Positions 39,619 to 52,053 are shown, numbered from the stretch's first letter. The stretch is 64,000 nucleotides of DNA from Symsagittifera roscoffensis (GCF_963678635.1 NC_087068.1:40015649-40079648), one strand, 5' to 3'. A program made the numbers and translations. Notes: generated by a model from the sequence alone, not told the origin.

Positions 39619-39774
39619 CTATTGTTTTTGCTTCGTATACTGTGATCTGAAAAACGGAAAACTTCAGACGAGTTTTCTAGATAGTGAGAGGACTTCTTTT
39701 CGAATCACAATCATTTGGGTACAAGGTAGAAAGGGGGAGCAAAGCAACAAATCATAACAAGCTAAATTTACTTG

Positions 39775-39890
39775 ATCCAGTGGAACTTGACGAGCGTCTG
39801 CTGCTATAGGAGGAACGACTCGACCTCCTTGATTCGATATCTTGGATAGGGCTCTCTTTCCTCCTCTCGACACGTAAGCAGGCTAGATAT
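39775..39890 (-). other. Exon-like patch, Arg/Ser-rich
   Basis: GC is clearly higher than its surroundings. In one minus frame it reads RVERRKESPIQDIESRRSSR then SSYSSRRRSS-like residues, in the style of SR proteins. The frame giving MSRGGKRALSKISNQGG is also open to 39664. An AG (TATCTAG) precedes it and CAAGTAAAT follows, so it could be an internal exon. I cannot decide the frame or identify the gene. Confidence 0.3.
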
Positions 39891-39929
39891 TTAGAAATAA
39901 TTGCCTAAAAAAATTTTTGGTCCAAAACA

Positions 39930-40340
39930 GTGGCAGATTTAGGGGAAGGGGGGAGGGCGAGAGGGGGGCGGTCGCTTCCCTTTCCGTAATAGGACCACCT
40001 GCCGACCCAAAGGGTCCCCCTTTGTACTATTTTGAGATATCCATTTTTGGCTGACTGACCTCAAAGTTTTTCTAAAGGCGCCTTTGGCGCCAATCTATGC
40101 TAATTTTGAGGGGGGAGCGGCGCGCCAAAAAAAACGCGAGTTTTTGGTCGAAAGTTTCCAAAAAGTGCCTAAAAACGCCTTTTTTGGCCTTTTTTCAAAA
40201 ATGTGCCTGCGGCGTAAAAATTTTTGGCAAATTAGGGTCGTTATAGTGGAGCTCAGAAAATCAATTTGGTCGACCTAAAAAAAAGGTCGACAAAATTTTC
40301 AAATTTTTTTTTGAAAATCCGCCCCCTCGAAAGAAATTTG
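39930..40340. repeat. GC-elevated repeat fragment
   Basis: G-rich run (ggggaaggggggagggcgag) followed by self-complementary words ggcgcctttggcgcc and ggcgcgcc and several ggcc/gccttttt blocks. No credible gene. It looks like a fragment of a dispersed repeat. Confidence 0.4.
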
Positions 40341-40494
40341 CGCCTGCTCCTAATAATTTGTTCTGTCGTGTATCATAAAAATTTTCTGTTCATTTAGTCA
40401 ACAACCCAGCATCATGCTTGATAGATTGAGAATTCGACGAAAGCAACCGTTTTCAGACCTCTCTGAAATTTCAAAAATTTAAGTTGATGAACAG

Positions 40495-40640
40495 AAAGAA
40501 AAAGAGCTTTAGATCATTCCTTGGACCATAGCCTGGGTCGGAAGTGTCCCGAATTGGACCAGGTTGCGAATGAGTGCCAGCCTTTCTTCGGGGGAAGAGT
40601 TCCTCATAATCTCGGTCGCCGCCGCGACTCGATCTTGCGC
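40495..40640 (-). other. Exon-like patch with strong 3' splice acceptor
   Basis: Minus strand: TTTTTTTGTTTCAG at about 40653-40640, then GC-rich sequence. One frame gives MRNSSPEERLALIRNLVQFG then TLPTQAMVQGMI and TAA, with a helical, protein-like composition. Another open frame gives RSSRGGDRDYEELFPRRKAG. It looks like the last exon of a host gene or gene fragment. Protein family unknown. Confidence 0.35.
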
Positions 40641-40779
40641 TGAAACAAAAAAATGAATTTAAATTAGCAATCGAGACTGACCACTTGTTTTTGAAACTTG
40701 AGTTCAACTAGCGTACATTAAACACACGACGAATCATTTTCTCCCGTACCTAGCAAATTTTCTTATTCATTTCTGAAAT

Positions 40780-41040
40780 AATCTTTTTCAGATCTAATTT
40801 CAGATCTGAAGTTTTGTTTTTCTTGGTTATTTCAGTTCTGAAAAAACTATTTCAGATCCAATTTCAGATCTGAAATTTTGTTTTTCTTGGTTATTTCAGT
40901 TCTGAAAAAACCTATTTCAGATCTAATTTCAGATCTGAAGTTTTGTTTTTCTTGGTTATTTCAGTTCTGAAAAAACTATTTCAGATCTGATTTCAGATCT
41001 GAAATTTTGTTTTTCTTGGTTATTTCAGATCTGAAAAATC
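40780..41040 (+). repeat. Minisatellite, four units of about 62 bp
   Basis: Unit contains atttcagatctgaa, gttttgtttttcttggttat and ttcagttctgaaaaaac. TTTCAGATCTGAAA is itself a palindrome and occurs in every unit. The copies are nearly identical. Confidence 0.85.
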
Positions 41041-41109
41041 AATCATTGTGACTCAACTTTTGCTATTTTTGATACTTTTGTATCTTACAGCTTCTGCTTG
41101 TTACTAGCA

Positions 41110-41200
41110 GGTACCGGTGGTGAAGTGTTTACGACTGCGCCTCTCAATCGAAAGGTCGGATGTTCGAGGCCCAACATCATCCGTGCTCGTTGCTTGAGTG
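41110..41200 (+). repeat. tRNA-like sequence (SINE or tRNA pseudogene)
   Basis: ggtaccggtggtgaagtgtt followed by gttcgaggcccaac suggests degenerate A and B boxes about 55 bp apart (B-box consensus GGTTCGANNCC). It does not fold as a good tRNA by eye, so probably a tRNA-derived SINE head or pseudogene. Confidence 0.3.
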
Positions 41201-41741
41201 TGAAGCAACATTAACCAGCCCAGAAAAATAACCAAAAAAAATTGCATGTAGTTCTTAAACAGCTAATGGCATAACAGCGGTTGGCCGCGATGAGCTGTAC
41301 CGCTCTTGTGTTGGTCATTTCCCCCGTGCATAAAAGGTCTTAATCTTAACCTTACTCTGCAAAGACTGGAGACTGATGACTAAATATGCTTCCCCAAGTT
41401 TGAGATAAGCTTTGGGAACCGTATAAATAGCGCATCTGATATTAGCTGGATGGTTTTTCCTAAAAATATCAGGCCACATATGGGATACTTGTGTAATGAT
41501 TTTGAGCAAGGGTTTTTCATTTCTTTAATAAGAGTGATATCCTTGATAGGAAACTAATCTGATACATGTGAACTTGACCATTTGACCTTTTCGATGAGAT
41601 AAGTGAGAATATTGAGGTAATTTAATGAGACGTGCAACCAGCACTGTGAGCTAAGTGCAACTGATGCAACTGGTGCCACTGCATCAGAAAACTAGTCTCT
41701 TTTACAGTTTTATGTCCCCTCGTAAAATATCAAAAAAAAAC

Positions 41742-42088
41742 TGAGTTATGACCTATTTGGTTATACCAATAGAGTAATTTCAGATAAGGTACACCGTCTG
41801 CTCGTCACGCTATCTTATTTTCGACTGGGTAGATTCGTGCAATTTCTTAGTCTAATACCAATCTTAATCTTACTCTTATATCTCCTAGTCTCAATAGATC
41901 AAGTGTACACTGGTTTATTCGAGTTACTTTCCAGAAGGAGAACAACTGTTTTCTAAGTTTAATTCAAACTGCTCATATTTATGTTAGAGATGGAATATGA
42001 TTGGTTAATTTAGAAATAATTTGTAGAATTAGAGAGTTATATAACTATTATGTAACCAATTATAATTTCTAGCTTAGAACTGGTTCCA
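41742..42088 (-). repeat. Sister LTR (347 bp), first unit
   Basis: TG...CA ends align with the 410-bp young LTR. It lacks the palindrome and some internal sequence, and about a quarter of positions differ by eye. It represents a related but distinct family. Confidence 0.75.
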
Positions 42089-43714
42089 CCCATCCGGGGT
42101 TTAGTAAGTTTTTAGTTTTTAAATGTTTAATGCAGTGAAGGACGGGTGATCTAGTTTCTTTTTGAAGTTGCGAGCATTGACTTCTTGGAAAAAGGAAAAG
42201 TGTGGCTGTTTGTGTTAGACGGAAGAAGATTGTTATGTTCGTATCTCTAGATGGGTCTCGTTGATCCTGGTAGTCTTGGGTGATTGTGTCAAGACTTCTG
42301 ATCGATGCAATGATGTATCGATTTCGCTAAGTTTAGAGCGAGACAACTTGCAGGGTGAAGTTTGATTTTTCCGTGTGAAGTGCCAAGTGACTAGGATTTG
42401 TACAGGTAGTCAGCATCGAGATGGCCATTGGTCTTGTTCAATGGTTGTCCTTTGCTGCGATGTTGAGTCCATACTTTAAGTCCTTTGAGGGTATTGATTT
42501 TAGGCAGCAAATCGAATAGATTTGATATTCCAAAGTTGGAATGTGATTGGATTGTCGTCTGTTTTGCTGCTCATCTTTTCAGCTTTACAAAATCTATACA
42601 TACTACATTTATCGTTTGCATATATAATTTCCCTTGTTAATTTTGTTTTACTTATGATTTGTTATTAATGGTTATCGCAAAAGCGTTTTTATATTAGTTC
42701 AGTTATTTTAAAGAGTTGCTCACTCTCGAGCCACTCTTTTCCAAAAAAAGAGTATCAGAGTGCCGTAGTGCATGCTGTGGGCATGTACTTCGAGCGACGT
42801 CGTTCTGGTGGTTTTTTTTGGAAGTGGGTTAAAGTAGTGGACTAACTTTTTATGGTCTCTTTGTGCAGAGTCTATTTTTGTGTTCAACCTTTAATTAAAA
42901 AACTTTGAAAAAAAATCATCAAAATCCATTATAATCGATTATTAACCTTTTTTTGTTTATAAATTCCATGAAAAATGATAAGTTTTGTAAGTAATGACTA
43001 CTTTATGCAACTTTCTGCAAAACTCTAACGAGCACGTTCATCACGGGCGGCAATAATTTAGCAATTTTGAGAGGCCAACATGTAATTTTCCAAAAAATGG
43101 CCAAAAACAGCATTTTTGACCATTTCCTCACGTTTATCTTTTTTTCGGCTGGGTAGATTCGTGCAACTTCTTAGTCTAATACCAATCTTAATCTTACTCT
43201 TATATCTCCTAGTCTCAATAGATCAAGAGTACACTGGTTTGTTCGAGTTACTTTCCAGAAGGAGAACAACTGTTTTCTAAGTTCAATTCAAACTGCTCAT
43301 TTTTATGTTAGAGATGGAATATGATTGGTTAATTTAGAAATAATTTGTAGAATTAGAGAGTTATATAACTATTATGTAACCAATTATAATTTCTAGCTTA
43401 GAACTGGTTCCACCCATCCGGGGTTTAGTAAGTTTTTAGTTTTTAAATGTTTAATGCAGTGAAGGACGGGTGATCTAGTTTCTTTTTGAAGTTGCGAGCA
43501 TTGACTTCTTGGAAAAAGGAAAAGTGTGGCTGTTTGTGTTAGACGGAAGAAGATTGTTATGTTCGTATCTCTAGATGGGTCTCGTTGATCCTGGTAGTCT
43601 TGGGTGATTGTGTCAAGACTTCTGATCGATGCAATGATGTATCAATTTCGTTAAGTTTAGAGCGAGACAACTTGCAGGGTGAAGTTTGATTTTTCCGTTT
43701 GAAAAGCCAAGTGA

Positions 43715-43945
43715 CTAGGATTTGTACAGGTAGTCAACATCGAGATGGCCATTGGTCTTGTTCAATGGTTGTCCTTTGCTGCGATGTTGAGTCCATACTT
43801 TAAGTCCTTTGAGGGTATTGATTTTAGGCAGCAAATCGAATAGATTTGATAATCCTAAGTTGGAATGTGATTGGATTGTCGTCTCCTTTGCTGCTCGTCT
43901 TTTGTGCTTTACAAAACCTATACATACTGCATTTATCGTTTGCAT
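43715..43945 (-). CDS. 76-aa ORF of array unit 2
   Basis: Starts MQTINAVCIGFVKHKRRAAK, then a HSNLGLSNLFDLLPKI region and a charged end (HLDVDYLYKS). Near-identical frames occur in units 3, 4 and 5, and it is broken in unit 1. The equivalent 3' UTR of the young element is interrupted. Conservation may simply reflect recent duplication, so coding status is unproven. No family recognised. Confidence 0.3.
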   Translation of the reverse strand: MQTINAVCIGFVKHKRRAAKETTIQSHSNLGLSNLFDLLPKINTLKGLKVWTQHRSKGQPLNKTNGHLDVDYLYKS

Positions 43946-45035
43946 ATATAATTTCCCTTGTTAATTTTGTTTTACTTATGATTTGTTATTAATGGTTATC
44001 GCAAAAGCGTTTTTATATTAGTTCAGTTATTTTAAAGAGTTGCTCACTCTCGAGCCACTCTTTTCCAAAAAAAGAGTATCAGAGTGCCGTAGTGCATGCT
44101 GTGGGCATGTACTTCGAGCGACGTTGTTCTGGTGGTTTTTTTTGGAAGTGGGTTAAAGTAGTGGGTTAACTTTTTATGGTCTCTTTGTGCAGAGTCTATT
44201 TTTGTGTTCAACCTTTAATTAAAAAACTTTGAAAAAAAATCATCAAAATCCATTATAATCGATTATTAATCTTTTTTTGTTTATAAATTCCATGAAAAAT
44301 GATAAGTTTTGTAAGTAATGACTACTTTATGCAACTTTCTGCAAAACTCTAACGAGCACGTTCATCACGGGCGGCAATAATTTAGCAATTTTGAGAGGCC
44401 AACATGTAATTTTCCAAAAAATGCCCAAAAACAGCTTTTTTGACCATTTCCTCACGTTTATCTTATTTTCGGCTGGGTAGATTTGTGCAACTTCTTAGTC
44501 TAATACCAATCTTAATCTTACTCTTATATCTCCTAGTCTCAATAGATCTAGTGTATAATGGTTTATGTGAGTTGCTTTCCAGAAGGAGAACAACTGTATT
44601 CTAAGTTTAATTCAAATTGCTCATATTCATGTTAGAGATGGAATATGATTGGTTAGTTTAGGAATATTTTGTAGACATAAAGAGTTATATAACTATTATG
44701 TAACCAATTATAATTTCTAGCTTAGAACTGGTTCCACCCATCCGAGGTTTAGTGAGTTTTAATTTTAAAATTTCTAATGTAGTGAAGGACGGGTTATCTA
44801 GTTTCTTTTTGAAGTTGCGAGCATTGACTTCTTGGAGAAAGGAGAAGTGTGGCTGTTTGTGTTAGACGGAAGAAGATTGTTCTGTTCGTATCTCTAGATG
44901 GGTCTCGTTGATCGTGGTAGTCTTGGGTGATTGTGTCAATAATTCTGATCGATGCAATGACCATCGATTTCGTTAACTTTAGAGCGAGACTACTTGCAGG
45001 GTGAAATTTGACTTTTCCGTGTGAAGTGCCAATGA

Positions 45036-45266
45036 CTAGGATTTGTACAGGTAGTCAACATCGAGATGGCCATTGGTCTTGTTCAATGGTTGTCCTTTGC
45101 TGCGATGTTGAGTCCATACTTTAAGTCCTTTGAGGGTAGTGATTTTAGGCAGCAAATCGAATAGATTTGATAATCCTAAGTTGGAATGTGATTGGATTGT
45201 CGTCTCCTTTGCTGCTCGTCTTTTGTGCTTTACAGAACCTATACATACTGCATCCATCGTTTGCAT
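45036..45266 (-). CDS. 76-aa ORF of array unit 3
   Basis: Same frame as in unit 2 with a few substitutions (MQTMDAVCIGSVKHKRR). Confidence 0.3.
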   Translation of the reverse strand: MQTMDAVCIGSVKHKRRAAKETTIQSHSNLGLSNLFDLLPKITTLKGLKVWTQHRSKGQPLNKTNGHLDVDYLYKS

Positions 45267-46347
45267 ATATAATTTCCCTTGTTTATTTTGTTTTAGTTAT
45301 GATTTGTTATTAATGGTCATCGAAAAAGCGTTTTTATATTAGTTCAGTTGTTTTAAAGAGTTGCTCACTCTGGAGCCACTCTTTTCCAAAAATAGAGTAT
45401 CGGAGTGCCATAGTGCATGGTGTGGGCACGTACTTCGAGCGACGTCGTTCTGGTGGTTTAGGCCAAAAGTGGGTTAACTTTTTATGGTCTCTTTGTGCAG
45501 AGTCTCTTTTTGTGTTCAACCTTTAATTGAAAAACTTTGAAAATAAAAATCATTGAAATCCATTATAATCGATTATAAATCATTTTTTGTTCAATAATTC
45601 CATGAAAATTGATAAGTTTTGTAAGTAAGGACAACTTTATGCAACTTTCTGCAAAACTCTAACAAAAACGTTCATCACGGTCGGCAAATAATTAGCAATT
45701 TTGAAGAGGCCAACATGTAATTTTCCAAAAAATGCTCAAAAACAGCATTTTTGACCATTTCCTCACGTTTATCTTATTTTCGGCTGGGTAGATTCGTGCA
45801 ACTTCTTAGTCTAATACCAATCTTAACCTTACTCTTATATCTCCTAGTCTCAATAGATCTAGTGTATAATGGTTTATGTGAGTTGCTTTCCAGAAGGAGA
45901 ACAACTGTATTCTAAGTTTAATTCAAATTGCTCATACTCATGTTAGAGATGGAATATGATTGGTTAGTTTAGGAATATTTTGTAGACATAAAGAGTTATA
46001 TAACTATTATGTGACCAATTATAATTTCTATCTTAGAACTGGTTCCACCCATCCGAGGTTTAGTGAGTTTTAATTTTTAAATTTCTAATGTAGTGAAGGA
46101 CGGGTTATCTAGTTTCTTTTTGAAGTTGCGAGCATTGACTTCTTGGAGAAAGGAGAAGTGTGGCTGTTTGTGTTAGACGGAAGAAGATTGTTATGTTCGT
46201 ATCTCTAGATGGGTCTCGTTGATCGTGGTAGTCTTGGGTGATTGTGTCAATACTTCTGATCGATGCAATGACCATCGATTTCGTTAAGTTTAGAGCGAGA
46301 CTACTTGCAGGGTGAAGTTTGACTTTTCCGTGTGAAGTGCCAAGTGA

Positions 46348-46578
46348 CTAGGATTTGTACAGGTAGTCAACATCGAGATGGCCATTGGTCTTGTTCGATG
46401 GTTGTCCTTTGCTGCGATGTTGAGTCCATACTTTAAGTCCTTTGAGGGTAGTGATTTTAGGCAGCAAATCGAATAGATTTGATAATCCTAAGTTGGAATG
46501 TGATTGGCTTGTCGTCTCCTTTGCTGCTCGTCTTTTGTGCTTTACAAAACCTATACATACTGCGTTCATCGTTTGCAT
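46348..46578 (-). CDS. 76-aa ORF of array unit 4
   Basis: Same frame, MQTMNAVCIGFVKHKRR, with SQSHSN and PSNKTNG variants. Confidence 0.3.
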   Translation of the reverse strand: MQTMNAVCIGFVKHKRRAAKETTSQSHSNLGLSNLFDLLPKITTLKGLKVWTQHRSKGQPSNKTNGHLDVDYLYKS

Positions 46579-47661
46579 ATATAATTTCCCTTGTTTATTT
46601 TGTTTTAGTTATGATTGGTTATTAATGGTCATCGCAAAAGCGTTTTTATATTAGTTCAGTTGTTTTAAAGAGTTGCTCACTCTGGTGCCACTCTTTTCCA
46701 AAAATAGAGTATCGGAGTGCCATAGTGCATGTTGTTGACACGTACTTCGAGCGACGTCGTTCTGGTGGTTTAGGCCAAAAGTGGGTTAACATTTTATGGT
46801 CTCTTTGCGCAGAGTCTCTTTTTGTGTTCAACCTTTAATTGAAAAACTTTGAAAATAAAAATCATTAAAATCCATTATAATCGATTATAAATCATTTTTT
46901 TGTTCAATAATTCCATGAAAATTGATAAGTTTTGTAAGTAAGGACAACTTTATGCAACTTTCGGCAAAACTCTAACAAAAACGTTCATCACGGGCGGCAA
47001 ATATTTAGCAATTTTGAAGAGGCCAACATGTAATTTTCCAAAAAATGCCCAAAAAACAGCATTTTTGACCATTTCCTCACGTTTATCTTATTTTCGGCTG
47101 GGTAGATTCGTGCAACTTCTTAGTCTAATACCAATCATAATCTTACTCTTATATCTCCTAGTCTCAATAGATCTAGTGTATAATGGTTTATGTGAGTTGC
47201 TTTCCAGAAGGAGAACAACTGTATTCTAAGTTTAATTCAAATTGCTCATATTCATGTTAGAGATGGAATATGATTGGTTAGTTTAGGAATATTTTGTAGA
47301 CATAAAGAGTTATATAACTATTATGTAACCAATTATAATTTCTAGCTTAGAACTGGTTCCACCCATCCGAGGTTTAGTGAGTTTTAATTTTTAAATTTCT
47401 AACGTAGTGAAGGACGGGTTATCTAGTTTCTTTTTGAAGTTGCGAGCATTGACTTCTTGGAGAAAGGAGAAGTGTGGCTGTTTGTGTTAGACGGAAGAAG
47501 ATTGTTATGTTCGTATCTCTAGATGGGTCTCGTTGATCGTGGTAGTCTTGGGTGATTGTGTCAATACTTCTGATCGTTGCAATGACCATCGATTTCGTTA
47601 AGTTTAGAGCGAGACTACTTGCAGGGTGAAGTTTGGCGTTTCCGTGTGAAGTGCCAAGTGA

Positions 47662-47892
47662 CTAGGATTTGTACAGGTAGTCAACATCGAGATGGCCATT
47701 GGTCTTGTTCAATGGTTGTCCTTTGCTGCGATGTTGAGTCCATACTTTAAGTCCTTTGAGGGTAGTGATTTTAGGCAGCAAATCGAATAGATTTGATATT
47801 CCTAAGTTGGAATGTGATTGGATTGTCGTCTCCTTTGCTGCTCGTCTTTTGTGCTTTACAAAACCTATACATACTGCATTCATCGTTTGCAT
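47662..47892 (-). CDS. 76-aa ORF of array unit 5
   Basis: Same frame, with LGISNLF in place of LGLSNLF. Confidence 0.3.
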   Translation of the reverse strand: MQTMNAVCIGFVKHKRRAAKETTIQSHSNLGISNLFDLLPKITTLKGLKVWTQHRSKGQPLNKTNGHLDVDYLYKS

Positions 47893-48589
47893 ATATAATT
47901 TCCCTTGTTTGTTTTGTTTTAGTTATGATTGGTTATTAATGGTTATCGCAAAAGCGTTTTTATATTAGTTCAGTTGTTTTAAAGAGTTCCTCACTCTGGA
48001 GCCACTTTTTTCCAAAAATAGAGTATCGGAGTGCAGTAGTGCATGTTGTTGGCATGTATTTCGAGCGACGTCGTTCTGGTGGCTTAGGTTAAAAGTGGGT
48101 TACTTTTTTATGGTCTCTTTGTGCAGAGTCTTTTCTTGTGTTCAACCTTTAATTGAAAAACCTTGAAAATAAAAATCATTAAAATCCATTATAATCGATT
48201 ATAAATCATTTTTTGTTCAATAATTCCATGAAAAATGATAAGTTTTGTAAGTAAGGACAACTTTATGCAACTTTCTGCAAAACTCTAACAAAAACGTTCA
48301 TCACGGGCGGCAAATATTTAGCAATTTTGAAGAGGCCAATATGTAATTTTCCAAGTGCCCAAAAACAGCATTTTTGACCATTTCCTCACGTACACCTCCC
48401 TCCCCACCCACCGACTATACGTACTTTTCTGTAGTTTTTCATAAACGCGAGATTGAAAATAGGAAAAGTGAAATTTAGCGAGAAAACAAAATAACTAATT
48501 TAAAAGGTTATCAAAAATATGAAAAAATGAAAACAATACACGAAAAGATTTAAATCTGTTGTACTGATGAGATATAAAATAATTAATTT

Positions 48590-49100
48590 CGAAAACTCAA
48601 AAAAGGCACAGAGGCTTCCCACAACCTGTTGCATCGATTGAACCCTTGTCATCAGATTTGGCAGCGTAGCTTTCGTGAAAATCAAAAAGGAAAAAGGAAT
48701 CAAATTAATGGTTTTTGTGGGCCACATTTTTTTCTTTTGTAAGATTTAGTGTTCGCTTACACAGGAGTGCTTTGCTCAACCCTTTCTTTCGATTCAAAAA
48801 AAAATCAGATTTTGGATGGGAGTTATCGATACAAATGAAAAAGTTTCAAACATTGGTCAAAAAATCCTAACTTGACTACTCTTGACTACTTGTCTACTTG
48901 AATTGCCCAATTTTGTAAAAAAAATAGGCTAAGCCATTATATAGGGAAGCTTAAACACCCTTTTTGTTTTGAAAAAAATCGAAAAAATGCCAAAAAAGAA
49001 TCAGAAAATCAAATAATGGATTTTTCCGATGACCCTTTTTTCGTGAAAAAAACTGGGCGTAGTCGCGTTTTTATGCTGGAGAGCTCCGCACGTTCTGTTC
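48590..49100 (+). repeat. Diverged GGCGTAGCC-family repeats
   Basis: Same approximately 165-bp family as 14480-17560: cacaacctgttgcatcgatt, ggcagcgtagctttcgtg, gggcgtagtcgcgttttat. Confidence 0.6.
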
Positions 49101-50509
49101 TCTCGAAAGGACCAAGCATCTTATATTTCGGAGCGTATATTTGTGAAAAATTTGTGAAAAGTTTGAGAAGAGTCCCAAAACCTGGGTTCTCGATTAATCG
49201 TTAAACCTAAGAATTGACAGTGTTGTTATCTACTTAGGACAAAAAATTCCAAAATATGATCAACGATCCAGAAATTCAACTCGTATTAGAATCATAACTT
49301 TTTATTGTAAAAATCATATGAGCCTCGCTCATAAAAATTATATGAGCGCAAGTGAATATCCCATAACCCGCCATTTTGATTGGAGTTAAACACTAAGGTT
49401 TGAAAGAGTTGGTTCCGAGAAAAATTCAAAAAACATCAAAACGGTTAAAAAACAAAACATCGATTTTTTCTAAGCCCATTTTTATTCTGTAAAGTTAACA
49501 AGCCCAGCTATAGCTAGAGGATTTTGTTTCATGTATGTTGGATTGATGTACTAAGACAGGACGAAATAGGCAATCTCTAAAACTAAAAAATTGAGCTTCA
49601 TCACGAAGCTTAGATATTTGTCTTATAATTTATGAATCACATTTTTTGAGAATTTGGGTTTTTACAAAAACATAACATAATTTTACAAATTTTATACAAA
49701 TTTAAAGGCTAGACCGCTGTTGAACGAATTTTTACCTCAAACTGTCGCCTCGATTCAAAAAGAACCAAAAATATTTAGAAAATTGACAAGAAACCAAAAC
49801 ATGGACTTTTCTGAGGGTAATGAATTTTGTTTTAGTAAAATTTGGCGTAGCCTGTCGTGCAGTTTCCAACAACTTGTTTTTTTTATCCAGAAACTTAAAT
49901 TTGGTAGGATAGTGTTTGAGAAAAACAAACCAAAATTCAAAAAACATTCAAAAAATCAAAACAATGGTTTTTCCGACGACGATAATTTTTTGCAAAAGTT
50001 TTCGGGCGTAGCCTGCTATGCAGGGCATCTTCACACAACTTTTTTTTCTCGATCGAACACAAAATGATGTTAGGTTTAGGAGTATAGATCTCAAGGAAAA
50101 AGAGCTTTCTGATGACAATAAGTTTTTGTTATCGGAAAATTAGGCTTAGCCGATAGCTCAGAGGAATATTTTAACAATTAGTTATTTACATTGAACACAA
50201 AATCTGACCACTTTTTAGTTGTGTTTATTTCTTGGCAAATGTTTTTATACGCTATAGAAGGTTAATTTTAAATGTTTGTTCAGCTCTAGTTAAAATGTTT
50301 TAAAACTAAGACTGTAAAGTTTCATTAGTTTATTTTGAAACTAATGAATCTATTTTGAAAAAAATTATCATTGACTTTTTTTTTAATTTTTAGCAGTTTG
50401 TTAGCTCAAATTGATAGAGTAGTAGTTGATTTAACCGCTAGTTCAACATGAATTGTTATGCTTTATTTGACCTGCTTTCTTCTGATGCTGATGTGAGAGC
50501 TTTATGATC
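49101..50509 (+). repeat. Segmental duplication A, copy 1 (1409 bp)
   Basis: Directly followed by a near-identical copy at 50510-51915. The junction word tctcgaaagg is at 49101 and 50510. Includes GGCGTAGCC-family units, so the 60-115-aa frames at 49720-50067 are repeat-derived. Few differences are visible between copies. Confidence 0.85.
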
Positions 50510-51915
50510 TCTCGAAAGGACCAAGCATCTTATGTTTCGGAGCGTATATTTGTGAAAAATTTGTGAAAAGTTTGAGAAGAGTCCCAAAACCTGCGTTCTC
50601 GGTTAATCGTTAAACCTAAGAATTGACAGTGTTGTTATCTACTTAGGACAAAAAATTCCAAAATATGATCAACGATCCAGAAATTCAACTCGTATTAGAA
50701 TCATAACTTTTTATTGTAAAAATCATATGAGCCTCGCTCATAAAAATTATATGAGCGCAAGTGAATATCCCATAACCCGCCATTTTGATTGGAGTTAAAC
50801 ACTAAGGTTTGAAAGAGTTGGTTCCGAGAAAAATTCAAAAAACATCAAAACGGTTAAAAAACAAAACATCGATTTTTTCTAAGCCCATTTTTATTCTGTA
50901 AAGTTAACAAGCTCAGCTATAGCTAGAGGAATTTATTTCATGTATGTTGGATTGATGTACTAAGACAGGACGAAATAGGCAATCTCTAAAACTAAAAAAA
51001 ATTGAGCTTCATCACGAAGCTTAGATATTTGCCTTATAATTTATGAATCACATTTTTTGAGAATTTGGGTTCTTACAAAAACATAACATAATTTTACAAA
51101 TTTTATACAAATTTAAAGGCTAGACCGCTGTTGAACAAATTTTTACCTCAAACTGTCGCCTCGATTCAATAAGAACCAAAAATATTTAGAAAATTGACAA
51201 GAAACCAAAACATGGACTTTTCTGAGGGTAATGAATTTTGTTTTAGTAAAATTTGGCGTAGCCTGTCGTGCAGTTTCCAACAACTTGTATTTTTTATCCA
51301 CAAACTTAAATTTGGTAGGATAGTGTTTGAGAAAAACAAACCAAAATTCAAAAAACATTCAAAAAATCAAAACAATGGTTTTCCGACGACGATAATTTTT
51401 TGCAAAAGTTTTCGGGCGTAGCCTGCTATGCAGGGCATCTTCACACAACTTTTTTTTCTTGATCGAACACAAAATGTTAGGTTTAGGAGTATAGATCTCA
51501 AGGAAAAAGAGCTTTCTGATGACAATAAGTTTTTGTTATCGGAAAATTAGGCTTAGCCGATAGCTCAGAGGAATATTTTCACAATTAGTTATTTACATTG
51601 AACACAAAATCTGACCACTTTTAGTTGTGTTTATTTCTTGGCAAATGTTCTTATACGCTATAGAATGTTAATTTTAAATGTTTGTTCAGCTCTAGTAAAA
51701 ACGTTTTAAAACTAAGACTGTAAGTTTCATTAGTTTTTTTTTAAACTAATGAATCTATTTTGAAAAGAACTATCATTGATTTTTTTTTGAATTTTTAGCA
51801 GTTTGTTAGCTCAAATTGATAGAGTAGTAGTTGATTTAACCGCTAGTTCAACATGAATTGTTATGGTTTATTTGACCTGCTTTCTTCTGATGCTGATGTG
51901 AGAGCTTTATGATCT
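50510..51915 (+). repeat. Segmental duplication A, copy 2
   Basis: Tandem copy of 49101-50509. A third, partial copy (from about 49564 to 50305 of copy 1) is at 54720-55455. Confidence 0.85.
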
Positions 51916-52053
51916 GTTGTAAATACACAATCTTAAGCTAATAGGTTATGTTTGTATCAGTCTAAACCCCAAACAACTACAAGAATATATACATTTTTAT
52001 TGAAGATATTTTGAAGCAAATGAGAATGGCTATTGTCTCACAAAGTTCTAGTT

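Larger units (their letters stand above)
41742..48390 (-). repeat. Five-unit tandem array of sister-element LTR plus 3' UTR
   Basis: Units begin at the marker actgggtag/ggctgggtag near 41823, 43147, 44471, 45782 and 47097 and end near 48390, with spacings of 1324, 1324, 1311 and 1315 bp. Each contains an LTR section related to the young LTR (same cttagtctaatacc and cttactcttata blocks), the ggttcca/cccatccg LTR to PPT junction, a 3' UTR section homologous to about 18400-18950, and a tail ending tttgaccatttcctcacg. Only unit 1 has the LTR start (TGAGTTATGACC at 41742). Units are highly similar, with units 1-2 and 3-5 forming subgroups. This looks like amplification by unequal exchange of an LTR-containing segment. 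Confidence 0.85.
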
